In this document: positions 55,001-64,000 of the stretch, one piece after another
Numbering within the stretch: position 1 is the first letter of the stretch
Layout: every line of letters starts with the position of its first letter
Source of the DNA: Asparagopsis taxiformis
Lineage: Eukaryota; Rhodophyta; Florideophyceae; Bonnemaisoniales; Bonnemaisoniaceae
Direction: 5' to 3'
NCBI GenBank assembly: GCA_030407315.1
Contig: JALQPE010000064.1
Span: 1-64,000 of the forward strand
DNA: 64,000 nt
The notes under the pieces: generated by a model
Databases searched by the model: none
The model's input: the letters and a program-made list of their open reading frames with translations, nothing else
Told to the model about the DNA's origin: nothing
Position numbers and translations under genes: made by a program

Positions 55001-56430
55001 GCCATACCACTAACAATAGCATATCTCTATAAACGAGATAGCGATGGGAACATTACAGAGCGAAAAGCGCGCTGCGACGTACGTGGTGACATAATGAAGC
55101 CTGGAATCCATTACAATCCAGATGACACAACCACATTTGCGGCGGACAAAGCCACCATCCGTTTCCTACTCTGCAACGCGTCGGCCCACCAATTACCAAC
55201 TGGGCACTTTGACATCTCCTCAGCTTTTCTTCACGAACTATTCCAACATAGCACCCTTGTCTATGTCTGGCAGCATCCTCTCTTCGACGGAACTTACGCT
55301 CACGACGAATCAACAGGCCAACCCCGCGGCAACCTATATGGTACTCGCCAAGCCGGAAAAATTTTCTGTGACGGAGCGCGCGCATTCCTGCTCGACCATG
55401 GTTTCACGCAAACGAAATCAGATCCCTGCCTATTTCTCAAATCAGAACCCCCTCTCCATACTCTTGTCGCAGTCACCAATGACGACTTCCTAGCATGCGC
55501 TTCAACACCACAGCTTCTTACTAATCTTTACAGCGCCCTCTCCACGAAATAAAACATCAAACGCCTCGGCCGCCCCACCTCCTACCTCAACTGGAAGATC
55601 GAACACCTTCCGAGCGGCATCAAAATTTCACAACCGCACATCGTCCACTCGGTCATCGCAAAAACACAAATGACAAACTCCAAACCCCTCTCCAATCTAT
55701 ACTCCGATGGAATCGACATGTCACCCCCTTCCACCTCTGAAACCACAGACGAAACAATTGCCACCACATTCCGCGAAACAGTTGGTGAGCTCCGCTACCT
55801 TACTGACTCGACCCGCCCCAACATACACTTTTACGTGAACTCCCTCGCCCGCGCCAATCACAAGCCTACCCAGCGGCACTGGAAGCTCCTCAAACGACTC
55901 ATCCGCTTCCTCAAGAACACACCCACCACAGGAATAACATTCCCTACCTCACCACTCCATGACCCGCTAACTGCCTTCAGCGACTCGGACTTCGCCAATG
56001 ACCCTCAATCCCGCAAATCCATATCAGGGATACTACACACATACCACGGTGCCCCTATGAACTGGGAATCCCAGAGACAATCCATAGTTGCACTCAGTAC
56101 ATTCGAGTCCGAGCTCATCGCTACAGCTGATACCACGCGCCACAAAAATTGGCTCTCTGGCATGCCCAGAGAGCTCGACATCATTCCAGCCAATCACACT
56201 ACTATCACATACACGAATTCCCAATCAGCAATCCAAGTCGCCACCCAAACCGCACCGACCAAGCGACGGAATCTCATTGACCTCCGCTTCCATTACATTA
56301 TCGACTGTATCCAGAGAAGGCCAAATTAAGCTCGTCTATATGCCTACACATGAGATGCTGGCCGACATCTTTACCAAGCCCATCTCCAACAAAGCATTCA
56401 ACCACCTCTCATCACAACTACACCTTACCC
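52086..56430 (+). pseudogene. Ty1/copia gag-pol polyprotein, decayed
   Basis: ATG 52086 opens an intact gag-like region of 226 codons. Then, across frame breaks, come a protease (LDSGAHPSDISH, near 52940), GAG-pre-integrase (LHLQLGHASP, near 53915), integrase core (SSDICGPITP near 54108, RTDNAKEY near 54290), reverse transcriptase (FDISSAFLHELF near 55210) and RNase H with FSDSDFA near 55977 and a final YMPTHEMLADIFTKP near 56340. Stops occur near 54391, 54874 and 55550. The reverse transcriptase YVDD box reads NDDF, so it is inactive. Confidence 0.88.
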
Positions 56431-56510
56431 CTACCCCACCCACCATACCTCCTACCCCACATCTAACCGCTACAAACGCTAGACTCGCCGACCCTTGGCG
56501 ACAGGGGGGG

Positions 56511-56684
56511 TGTCAGGATATCAACTCAGCTACAATGTCGCCAAGAGCCGACTCGCCAAGCAGTCAGGATATCAACTCAAGACAGCTGTCCCAAGCTGTC
56601 AATCCGCCGGCGACAGAGAATAGAAAAGTATATAAAGACAAACAGAATGAAGTAAAGAAGAGGTTAGGGACAACCGTTCTAACA
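56511..56684 (+). repeat. Copia 3' LTR (174 bp)
   Basis: It starts TGTCAGGATATCAACTCA straight after the polypurine tract and ends CCGTTCTAACA. A 51-bp segment makes TCAGGATATCAACTCA appear twice (56513 and 56564); the 5' LTR has it once. Confidence 0.85.
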
Positions 56685-56689
56685 ATCTC
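56685..56689. repeat. Target-site duplication, right (ATCTC)
   Basis: Second copy of ATCTC flanking the copia element; see 51909-51913. Confidence 0.9.
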
Positions 56690-58760
56690 GTCCCTCACGA
56701 AATTGAGTACGACATCCGCTGTACTAGCTGCGGTAGCTCTGGCGATAGGCCAGCCGGTGATGTGTTCGCCGGCGATGAGAAGGAATCTGTTACCCTTGGC
56801 CGTGCGCGGGAGGGGCCCCGCAAATTCGATGGAAAACGTGTGGAAAAGGCCTGTCAACGGCTGACCCAAGGTATTCCGATATCCGGGTACCGGTTTTTTC
56901 TTCTGACATCCCTCAAAACTCCGTAGTAGTGAATTTCCTTGCCCATTCGCGGCCACCAATAGCGTTCCACAATGAACTGGCTGGTGGAGGCACCGTCCCA
57001 ATGACCGATGTGGTCGTGGAACATTCGCAGGATCTTGACTCGGAGCGGAATTGGTGCAACTACCTTGGGTCCCAACGCAGTGTGGCGGAAGAGTTGGTCC
57101 TCCCAGACTAAGAAATCATTGGAACTCCGAAGAACCTTTTGTCGAGTGAGACCCTCTACTTTGGGTTCAACTGTACCCTGTAAGTATTGGAACACTGCGA
57201 CTAGGTCAGGCTCTATACGGTGGACTTCCGGAAAAGCGAGCAGAGCGAGGTCGCCCTCATCTTCTCCTGACCCCAGAGTGGTCTGGGCTTGCTCTAGACG
57301 TTACAAAAAGTCGGCAGCGGAATTCTGCTTTCCTGGCCTGAACGAGATAACGAAGTCGTATTCCGCGAGGAAGTCGAGCCAACGGGCAAGTCGTCCGTGT
57401 ATATCCTTCTTCTGGAATGCATATTGCAACGCTTGGTGATCCGTCATCAGCTTGAAGGGCTGCGTGGACAGAAGATAGAGTCGGAACTTCTTTAGTGCGA
57501 AAATAACTGCTAGGGCCTCTCGTTCGCATGCCGAATATTTTCTTTCGGCCGCATTCATTGCCCTGCTCGCGAATTGAATAGGATGAATACGCCCGTCTTC
57601 CTTCTTTTGCGCTAGGACAGCTCCGACAGATACGGAGGAGGCATCTGTCTAGACTACGAAGGCATTATCCAAGTCAGGGAAGGAAAGGACGGGAGCCGAA
57701 GTTAGTTTGTCCTTCAGAGTCCCGAAGGCCTGATTTATCTGCTCTGTCCATTCAAATGAACGTCCAGAAGAAGTATATGTGAATAGAGAAGCTGAAATGC
57801 CGGAAAGCCCCTTAATGAACCGGTGATAGTAGGCAGCCGAACCGAGGAAGCTGCCGAGCTCGGAAGCGGTTCGCGGCGGAGCTACATCTCTAATAGCGGA
57901 AATCTTAGCGGGGTTTGCTGACACCCCATCGTGGCTAACGATGTGACCAAGCAACTCGATTTTAGGTTGAGCGAAGAAGCATTTGACGATCTTCAGCTTC
58001 AAACCCCTCTGACTTAGAGTCTCAAAGAGGATATGAAGGTGGGAGACATGTTCTTCCATGTTTTTAGAGAACACAACAACGTCGTCTAGATACTCTCGGA
58101 TCCTGGGTAAGGGCCAACGACCAGGTTTGATCTTACGATTCAGGATACAGTAGTCAACGCGGAAATGTTGTTTCCCGTCCTTCTTCGTAGCACTGATCAC
58201 TGGGAAGGACCATGCCGATGAGGCCGGAGTGATAATTCCCGCTTCCAACATCCGATCGATTTCGGATCGTACTACCTCCTTGTGTTTCGGTGACAACCGA
58301 CGAGGTTGGTGGTAGACTGGGGTGACATCTTCTAGCTCAAAGGATTGTTTAACAGGGACGTCGGCTTTCATGAGATCGTGAAAGGACCAAGCGATGATTC
58401 CGCAGTCCTTCAACAATTCCGATATAACTCGTTTGTCCGATGCTGACAGGTGTGCGAGTTTCTCTTCGAAGAGCTTGTCGTGCTCTTTCGTCTCAGAGAG
58501 GTCGCTCTCCTCTTCGACCGCTGCTTGCGGCTTGGAGAGGTCAATGTGGGCGACAATTAGCGTACCTTCGTCTTCATCCTCTGAAGAAGTCGTCGAGGCT
58601 CCGTCGGTGCTGAGGGACGTGAAGTCTTCGCTTTCGCTACCACCCTGTAGAAGGAAGTAGAGGCCGTTATCGGGTTCTATCCCAATCCGTGCCGATTCTT
58701 CGCCGAGTTGTATCTCTACGACTCGACTCCCAATTCCAGCTCAGCCTGCTGATCTTCCAT
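56685..58760 (-). pseudogene. Ty3/gypsy pol: reverse transcriptase, RNase H, integrase 5' half
   Basis: On the minus strand, a pre-RT region (acidic, SESEDFTSLSTDG) leads to the RT with EIDRMLEAGIITPASSAWSF and KKDGKQHFRVDY. WPLPRI then joins directly to YLDDVVVFSKN near 58105, so about 80-90 residues of the RT core are deleted. LLGHIVSHDGVSANPAKI and SFLGSAAYYHRFI follow. RNase H is at about 57300-57660, with a stop (TAG) replacing a Trp codon just before TDASS at 57651, then LMTDHQALQYAF. Integrase zinc finger (HDHIGHWDG) and core (FAGPLPRTAKGNRF, catalytic Asp changed to Glu) complete this part. Frame breaks lie near 57250 and 56910. Confidence 0.88.
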
Positions 58761-59820
58761 GGCCGATAAGCCGATGATGAGGCCGATAGCATTTTCACTA
58801 AGCTGACTCAGCTATCTTTACAGTGTAATACTAATAGTCGGTGATCTCCCGGGCTCCCGAAGTCTCCAAAATCAGGGATCTGATTGGTGCCCATAAGGAT
58901 GTTTATTCCTAACTGTCTACCTTCCCTAACCGTTTACATCAACTTATTCTAGTATAAAATGCGTCTGGATTAGCCAGAGTGCTTAACCTTTAGAGGTAAC
59001 GTAAACTCACGTGGAATGTATGACTCCACTGAGCAGTGTTTGCATTTCTCTTTTCTATCGTTCCAGGAATAATCAGTTTTATCTATACAGCTCGACTTGT
59101 TACGTCTTTTTGCTCCATCCATACGCACTCCGTGCGTGAGGACCCCCAACCTTCACCCGGCATCACCGGAAGACCTTTCGAGGCTCCCTCTCCACTGGCG
59201 GTTGACGCAAAATTCGCTTGCTCTACCACACTACCGAGGCTCGGGACACCTGTAGGATGGTTTTGCCGCTTTGCGGATTTTCTACCTACTACACATATCA
59301 TTATATGTGACTTTGGCATTCGGAAGTACTACTCTATACGAGTCTGGTATACCCTGCACTTCCATGTAAATCAGTTGTTCGTGACAAATAAGCATCAGCA
59401 GGTACACGACCGCAGTCACAAGTAGCCTGCCAACAGACAGCAGAAGGCACACGATCAGACGGTAAAAAGTTCACGATCAGGTACGAAAGAAATTCGTGTG
59501 GGTTGTGGCGATGGAGATTAATGGCGCCCGGCGAGCGTTGCATTACAGTCAGGAGTTCTGATTGAATCGCGTCACATTTCTGAACGTCGAACGTCGAGAC
59601 GTGACGATACCGCGACCGGAGGCTTATGATAAAATTTCTTTCAGTACAGTCTCTCTGTCGATGTGTCGACTGAGACATAGCCCCATTTACTTTCTCGGTT
59701 GGATCGGCCGACGGTGCTTAAGTATCTACTGAGGTGCTTACAGTGGTATGGTAGGTATGATCATACGACATGTAGTCCCGCTTTGGGCACGACGCGGAAT
59801 ATTAGTTTTGATCATACGAC
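58761..59820. other. Stretch with no recognisable gene, probable retroelement flanks
   Basis: Short open frames only (59036-59425 is the longest, 129 codons, with no known domain). Near 59755-59821, GATCATACGACA occurs twice (59758 and 59810); on the minus strand TGTCGTATGATCA at 59821 is a candidate 3' LTR start for the copia element to the right. No matching 5' LTR was found. Confidence 0.35.
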
Positions 59821-59875
59821 AGTCGCCGCGCGGCGTACGCTAAGTGAGACGGAGAAGTGGTAGTTTCTGCACGTA

Positions 59876-62800
59876 TCACGCCGGTTTGAGGGCTTTGGTC
59901 ATGATATCTGCGGCATTATGTTCGGTTGGTGTGTGGTGTAAAGTCATATGGCGGCGCTTGATTTGTTCCTTCAGGTAGTGGTACTTGACGTCTATATGTT
60001 TGGATTTTGGTGTGAGGTGTTCTGTGTTGGCCGTGGTTATTGCACCGTCATTGTCCATTCGGAGTGGGGTCGGTTTGGTTTCGCCGTGGCTAAGGTCCTG
60101 TAAAAGATTTCGTATGAAGTTTAGATGTTGTGATGTGTGAAAGGCCGCGACATACTCAGCCTGCCATGTGCTGGTAGCGACAAAGCGTTGTCGTTTCGAC
60201 TGCCATGCTATGGGCGCATTGTTGTATAGGATGACTGTGCCAGACGTGGATCGTCTTGTTTCCGTACACGCGGCAAAGTCGCTATCGGAATAAGCTTTTA
60301 GTGTGGTGGGGTATGTTATGCCTAGGTTTGGGTCCGTTTTTAGATAACGAAGAACGCGTAGTGCGGCTTGCCAGTGAAGCATTTTAGGATTTTGAGAGAA
60401 GTAGCTAAGATATCCTATTATGAAGGCGATGTCAGGATGTGTTGAGTCGGCGAGGTATCTGAGGCTTCCAATAAGAGCTAGAAAGTTTTGTTTCTTGATG
60501 TCGAGCGGTTGGGTTAATTTTTCCGTTGTGTTAAGCAAGTCCGACACGATGGGTGACTTGGCTGGCTTGGCGTCTGTTAGTTTGTACTTGGAGAGCAGCT
60601 TTCTTGTATACGCTGGTTGTGATATTTTGATGCCCTGTGTGGTTCGTTCCACTTTCCATCCTAAAATGTGGGAGACTGGTCAGAGTTCTTTTAGGAGGTA
60701 TTTTGTCTGTAAGGGACGCTTGGTGTGTCCGCGTAACTCGGGGTTGTTGGAGACGACCATAAAGTCGTCTATTGTGATGATGAGGAGTACAAATTGTGTA
60801 CGGTCGTGCGGGGAGGTTAGCATGAAAGTACAGCTGTCGCTCGAGATGCGCTGAAAGTCTGTGAGGTAGAGGTGGTTTGAGAGTCCTTTAGTGAAAATTT
60901 GACAGGCCTGTTTTGCTCGGTTCATGTTGCCAGTGATATTTCCGACGTAACCAGGATATTTGTAGGTGCCGTCGAATCTTTTCAGCTGATATATGTACAG
61001 GGTCTTGTCGTCACCGAATGCTTCGTGGAGAAAGGCGGAGTCGAGGTCCCAGTGGTGGACCTCGTAGTTGTGGGCTGCGGCGAGGGCTAAGGCTAAGCGG
61101 ACGACATCCCGGTCGGCAATTGGTGATGAAATATTGTTGGGATCGTAGTGTTCGTTGGGCTTCTGTAGATCGCCTCTGATGTTGCATCGTGTTTTGCATG
61201 CGACTTTATATAATCTGCCGCGGCGCGAACAGCATATTCCCATAGCCAGGGTGGCATGCCGGATGTCAGAAGGAGAGCTCGACTGATGTCCATTAGTGAG
61301 CGGTTAGCCCGTTCGCTGATTGCATTTTCCTGGGGTGTGTATGGTACCGTGGGGTGAGTGGAGATGTGGTTCGAGTTATAGAACTGCACTAGTTCGGTAC
61401 TAAAGTATTCTGGTGCGTTGTCCATAGTTACGTCTGTCACACGGAGTGGTGAGAGAGCGTGTATGCGTTCTATGTGTTGTGGTAGGTGGCGTGCTGCTGT
61501 GTTTGTGCGTGGCGAGAAGTATACGTGTAAGTATCGACTTTTCTCGTCAGTGAAAGTAGCGAAGTATCTGTTGCCTGAGATTGATGGAGTGGGTAGTGGA
61601 CCACAGACGTCTGTGTGGATATGTGATCCGAGTGTTGCCGAGCGCATTTTGGGATGGAACGGGGCTGATGGTTGCTTTCCCATGGCACATCCTATACAAG
61701 TTATGGTTGGTGGTGGATGTTTTAGTGTGTCCGGTAAACCGGCTACGAGGTTGTGTTTGGCAAGGAAGTGGATGCGCCGCGGGTGGAAGTATCCGAGTCT
61801 GATGTGCCATGAATGATAGTCTAGTACGACCTGTGTGTTTGATTGTAACGGGGGGTAGCGTGGTCTTGACCAGTTGTTGTGTTGGGCGGGATGCCTTTGT
61901 TGTGGTTGTGGGTGGACGGTGGCGGCGTGTCTGAGGTGGTAGTGCTATGGTTTCGGTGAGTGAAGGTTTGGGGCTGGGTGGAGGAGGCTTGTTGCGTGTT
62001 TGATTGTGGGATATTGTAGGTCGTGATTTGTGTGGTTGGTGCTGTTGTTTGGACCAAGTGAGGTGTTTCTGTGGTATGGAATTGGTGGGAAGTTTGGTTG
62101 ATTTAGTCGCCGTGAGCTGCGAGGGGGTTTATTTGGCCCTTTTAGCGGTAGAGTGCGGAGTGGGTTGTGGTGCATTTGTAGCGCATGTTCGTGGGCGGTG
62201 GAGAGTTGGAATGGTTTCGGTGTTGTGAGACTAGGCCTGTAAACGGGTTGAGGGGCAGTTGGTCGAGATAGTGCGGACAGTGTGGCGCGTGTCTGTTGAG
62301 TCGAACGGAGTTGAGGGGTTGGTTTTTGCTGCTTTAGTTTTGGTTTGTCGACTTTGCGTACGCCGTAGCATTGCTGTAGAACTGGTTGGTTGGTGGCATT
62401 GGCGCCTGTCGAATATGAGTTCTGTATGGTTTGTGTGGTTGGTGGGGGTGGGGATTGACGGCGAGCTGAAGTTTGTGGATCTGTGGAGGGGTTGTTTCTC
62501 GGTGGTGAGTGATGTAGGGAATGGAGGGCTGTGTGTGGCTCAGGGTTTAGGTGATAGAGGTTGTTTTGGCGTGGTGCTTTGGCGACAATAGTGTGTGTTG
62601 GCGGTGGAGGTTGGCGGGTAGTGACATATGCTGTTCTTTCTTGGAAGGGGATGTCGTAGTTGTGGGCGAGTTGGCTGACCGAGAGTAGGTTGTGTTTTGC
62701 TCCGGGTAGGGTGACGGCTTTTGCCATGTGTAAGTGTCTTCGCTTCGTTATAGGGATGTTCACGGAGCCCGTGTGTGATATGTTGGCTAGTTGTCCTGAC

Positions 62801-63405
62801 GCTGTGACAGTGTATTGATGGGTCGGGTACATAGTAGTATGTGAATGCTGGAGGTGCGTCGGGAAGGCATCTGAGTCCAGAAGGTACGAAGAAGTTGAGG
62901 ACGTTTTTATTGTGCTAGAATACGGGGAGTCGGGATGTGGGGTCGCCGTGGTGGTTTGCTGAGGCTTCGGCGGAAGGTGGTATATGTCGGGTGGGGGAGG
63001 CAGTTGAGGTTGGGTAGGGAAAGGAATGGGTTCCCGTTGGGGTTGGTGCGGAAACTGCGGCATTTATTGGATCGCTGATGGGTCATGTGTGTGGTATGCC
63101 GCATAGCGTGGTGGCGGTGCAATGCTATATTGTGCGTGGTGTGTAGGCTGAGGAGGCTGCTTGGGGTGTGCGAGGTTGAGTAGATTTCGGCGTGTATAGC
63201 AATGGGCCGTGTCGTGTGTGGGGGACCCGTGATACGTACACAATAAACCGTGGTGGTTTGGAGGAGAGGTTGTTACGGTATTAACGTCGAAGTAGGCGGG
63301 GCGGGTGTTTCGGCGGTGTCCTCTACCTCGTCGTCCGCGGGGTGTAGATATGGCTGCTGTGGGACTCGTCCCGTATTGCGCTGCGAGCGGTCGCGGGAGG
63401 GACAA
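59876..63405 (-). pseudogene. Second Ty1/copia gag-pol, decayed and 5'-truncated
   Basis: On the minus strand, from 63405: the end of gag with a CTYHGSPTHDTAHC zinc knuckle (His in place of the second Cys), protease LLDSDAF near 62870 (Gly of DSGA changed to Asp), GAKHNLLSVSQLA near 62690, integrase (HIHTDVCGPLP near 61620, VTMDNAPEY near 61420, ENAISERANRSLMD near 61320), reverse transcriptase (HWDLDSAFLHEAFG near 61040, ITIDDFMV near 60770 in place of YVDD) and RNase H (AYSDSDFAA near 60290, DIMTKALKP near 59890). Frame breaks occur near 61900, 61690, 61200 and 60680. It differs from the 51914-56684 element throughout, so it is another family. Confidence 0.88.
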
Positions 63406-64000
63406 TTCCAGGCGTCTGGAATGGGCGCCAGGAAGGGTCGCTTAAGCGGTACGCTCGAGAGCGTGAGTGGGTGCTCGATAGGGAATCAGCCGCGAAGAGC
63501 CGCGTTGGGAATCAATGGCCGCGGAGACGTGGCAAGGCAATTGTCGCCCAAGGGCGAATGGGCGCGTGCCGCCTTGCATTGGCACCGGGCCACATTGCTT
63601 GCGCGGGACCCTTCGGCGAGCGTGCAACGTGTAGCGATATAGGCGCGATTAGTCACACACGTGTGCGAGCGGGAGGATTCTCCCGTTACAGTTGTGCACG
63701 TGTACGTTACGGCTAGCCGTTTCTATTAGTTTACACGTAGCAACGTAGCAGCTTACTCTGTAAGGCCCCTAGGCCGCATAAACACCCCACAAGGTCCATT
63801 GGACGCCGGACCGGGACCATTGGTCCTGGTCCGGTCCCGGCAGTCTCGTTGACCATTTAAGGTCAACGGATTGACCACTAAGCTACAATAAAGGTAGATC
63901 GTCTCGGTTCCAAATCTTTCGACCGTGGTCGTTTAACTTACAACTAAACGGCGGCGGCAGTTCCCTTACCGGATACCCGCTGCTCCGTTTCGATCTCCAA
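63406..64000. other. GC-rich segment with palindromes, probable LTR or other repeat
   Basis: The copia gag similarity stops near 63405. The rest has high CG content and no recognisable gene. CCGGACCGGGACCA at 63809 is followed by its imperfect complement TTGGTCCTGGTCCGG (to 63837), and GTTGACC at 63849 pairs with GGTCAAC at 63862. The minus strand reads TAGCTTAGTGG near 63891-63881, which fits the RNA polymerase III A-box consensus, but I see no full B box and no tRNA fold. Confidence 0.4.

Larger units (their letters stand above)
51914..56684 (+). mobile_element. Ty1/copia retrotransposon inserted in the gypsy integrase
   Basis: It is bounded by short LTRs and a 5-bp target duplication. It carries gag, protease, integrase, reverse transcriptase and RNase H in copia order (integrase before reverse transcriptase), with stops and frameshifts. 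A polypurine tract ACAGGGGGGG lies at 56501-56510, just before the 3' LTR. Confidence 0.92.
49000..58760 (-). mobile_element. Ty3/gypsy element, right copy, interrupted by a copia element
   Basis: On the minus strand, pol runs from about 58760 to 56685, is interrupted by 51914-56684, and resumes from 51908 to 51192; the antisense ORF (49548-50815, plus strand) follows. Order of domains is reverse transcriptase, RNase H, integrase, as in Ty3/gypsy. Gag, protease and the 5' LTR are not seen, and the 3' LTR is not clearly bounded. Confidence 0.8.

Noticed and set aside
62004..62591. Plus-strand frames rich in Val/Gly/Trp over the second copia element
   Set aside because: They are opposite-strand reads of the proline/threonine-rich copia protein.
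63840..63900. tRNA gene on the minus strand
   Set aside because: Only the A-box-like part fits; no acceptor stem, no proper anticodon loop and no B box.

Overview
The window is eukaryotic repeat DNA made almost entirely of mobile elements; I found no ordinary host gene, rRNA or clear tRNA. Evidence for a eukaryote: a SET domain, CACTA-type and LTR elements, Kozak-like starts, and one well-supported 114-bp spliceosomal intron. The species cannot be read from the sequence; an alga (a red alga is plausible) or a fungus fits, and this is a guess. The track-style starts of two large genes are non-ATG, so I moved them to the first ATG.

1-43371: three copies of one large DNA transposon of the CACTA (EnSpm, Tnp2/transposase_21) type, plus a fragment of a related family. 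All ends carry CACTACGGTGTTGA / TCAACACCGTAGTG followed by subterminal ACAGT...ACTGT boxes. One end (type I) has short ACAGTAAATTTACTGT-like palindromes; the other (type II) has a 35-bp tandem array. Copy 1 (3-19326) runs: type I end, a 508-aa coiled-coil protein, a remnant of convergent gene X, a ParB-like/DNA methyltransferase/SET fusion, an array of long palindromes, a ParB-like/dioxygenase-like protein, a second palindrome array, a transposase whose C-terminus is replaced by a second dioxygenase-like module, type II end. Copy 2 (23292-38829) is inverted and decayed; it lacks the ParB/dioxygenase gene but keeps the native transposase C-terminus and a longer gene X. The 4-kb spacer (19327-23291) carries diverged versions of the 508-aa gene and gene X in the same convergent layout. 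Copy 3 (38830-43371) is the transposase half of another copy, abutting copy 2.

43372-64000: a nest of retroelements. A GC-rich segment with two abutting perfect palindromes (43372-44096) is followed by the 3' part of a Ty3/gypsy element (44097-about 46370) with an intact antisense ORF of 407 aa, then an AT-rich gene-poor stretch, then an inverted second Ty3/gypsy element (about 49000-51908 plus 56685-about 58760). Its integrase is split by a Ty1/copia element (51914-56684) with an intact 5-bp target duplication. Another decayed copia element (about 59821-63405, minus strand) and a palindrome-rich GC segment close the window.

The notable system is the CACTA element. It carries a likely DNA base methyltransferase joined to a histone-methyltransferase-like SET domain, two proteins with a putative Fe(II)/2-oxoglutarate dioxygenase-like module (one joined to ParB, one to transposase), a possible Tudor-like reader (gene X), and dense arrays of long palindromes beside the two ParB-domain genes. 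A reasonable hypothesis is a transposon with its own writers, reader and possible eraser of chromatin or DNA marks. All functional calls are inferred from motifs read by eye.
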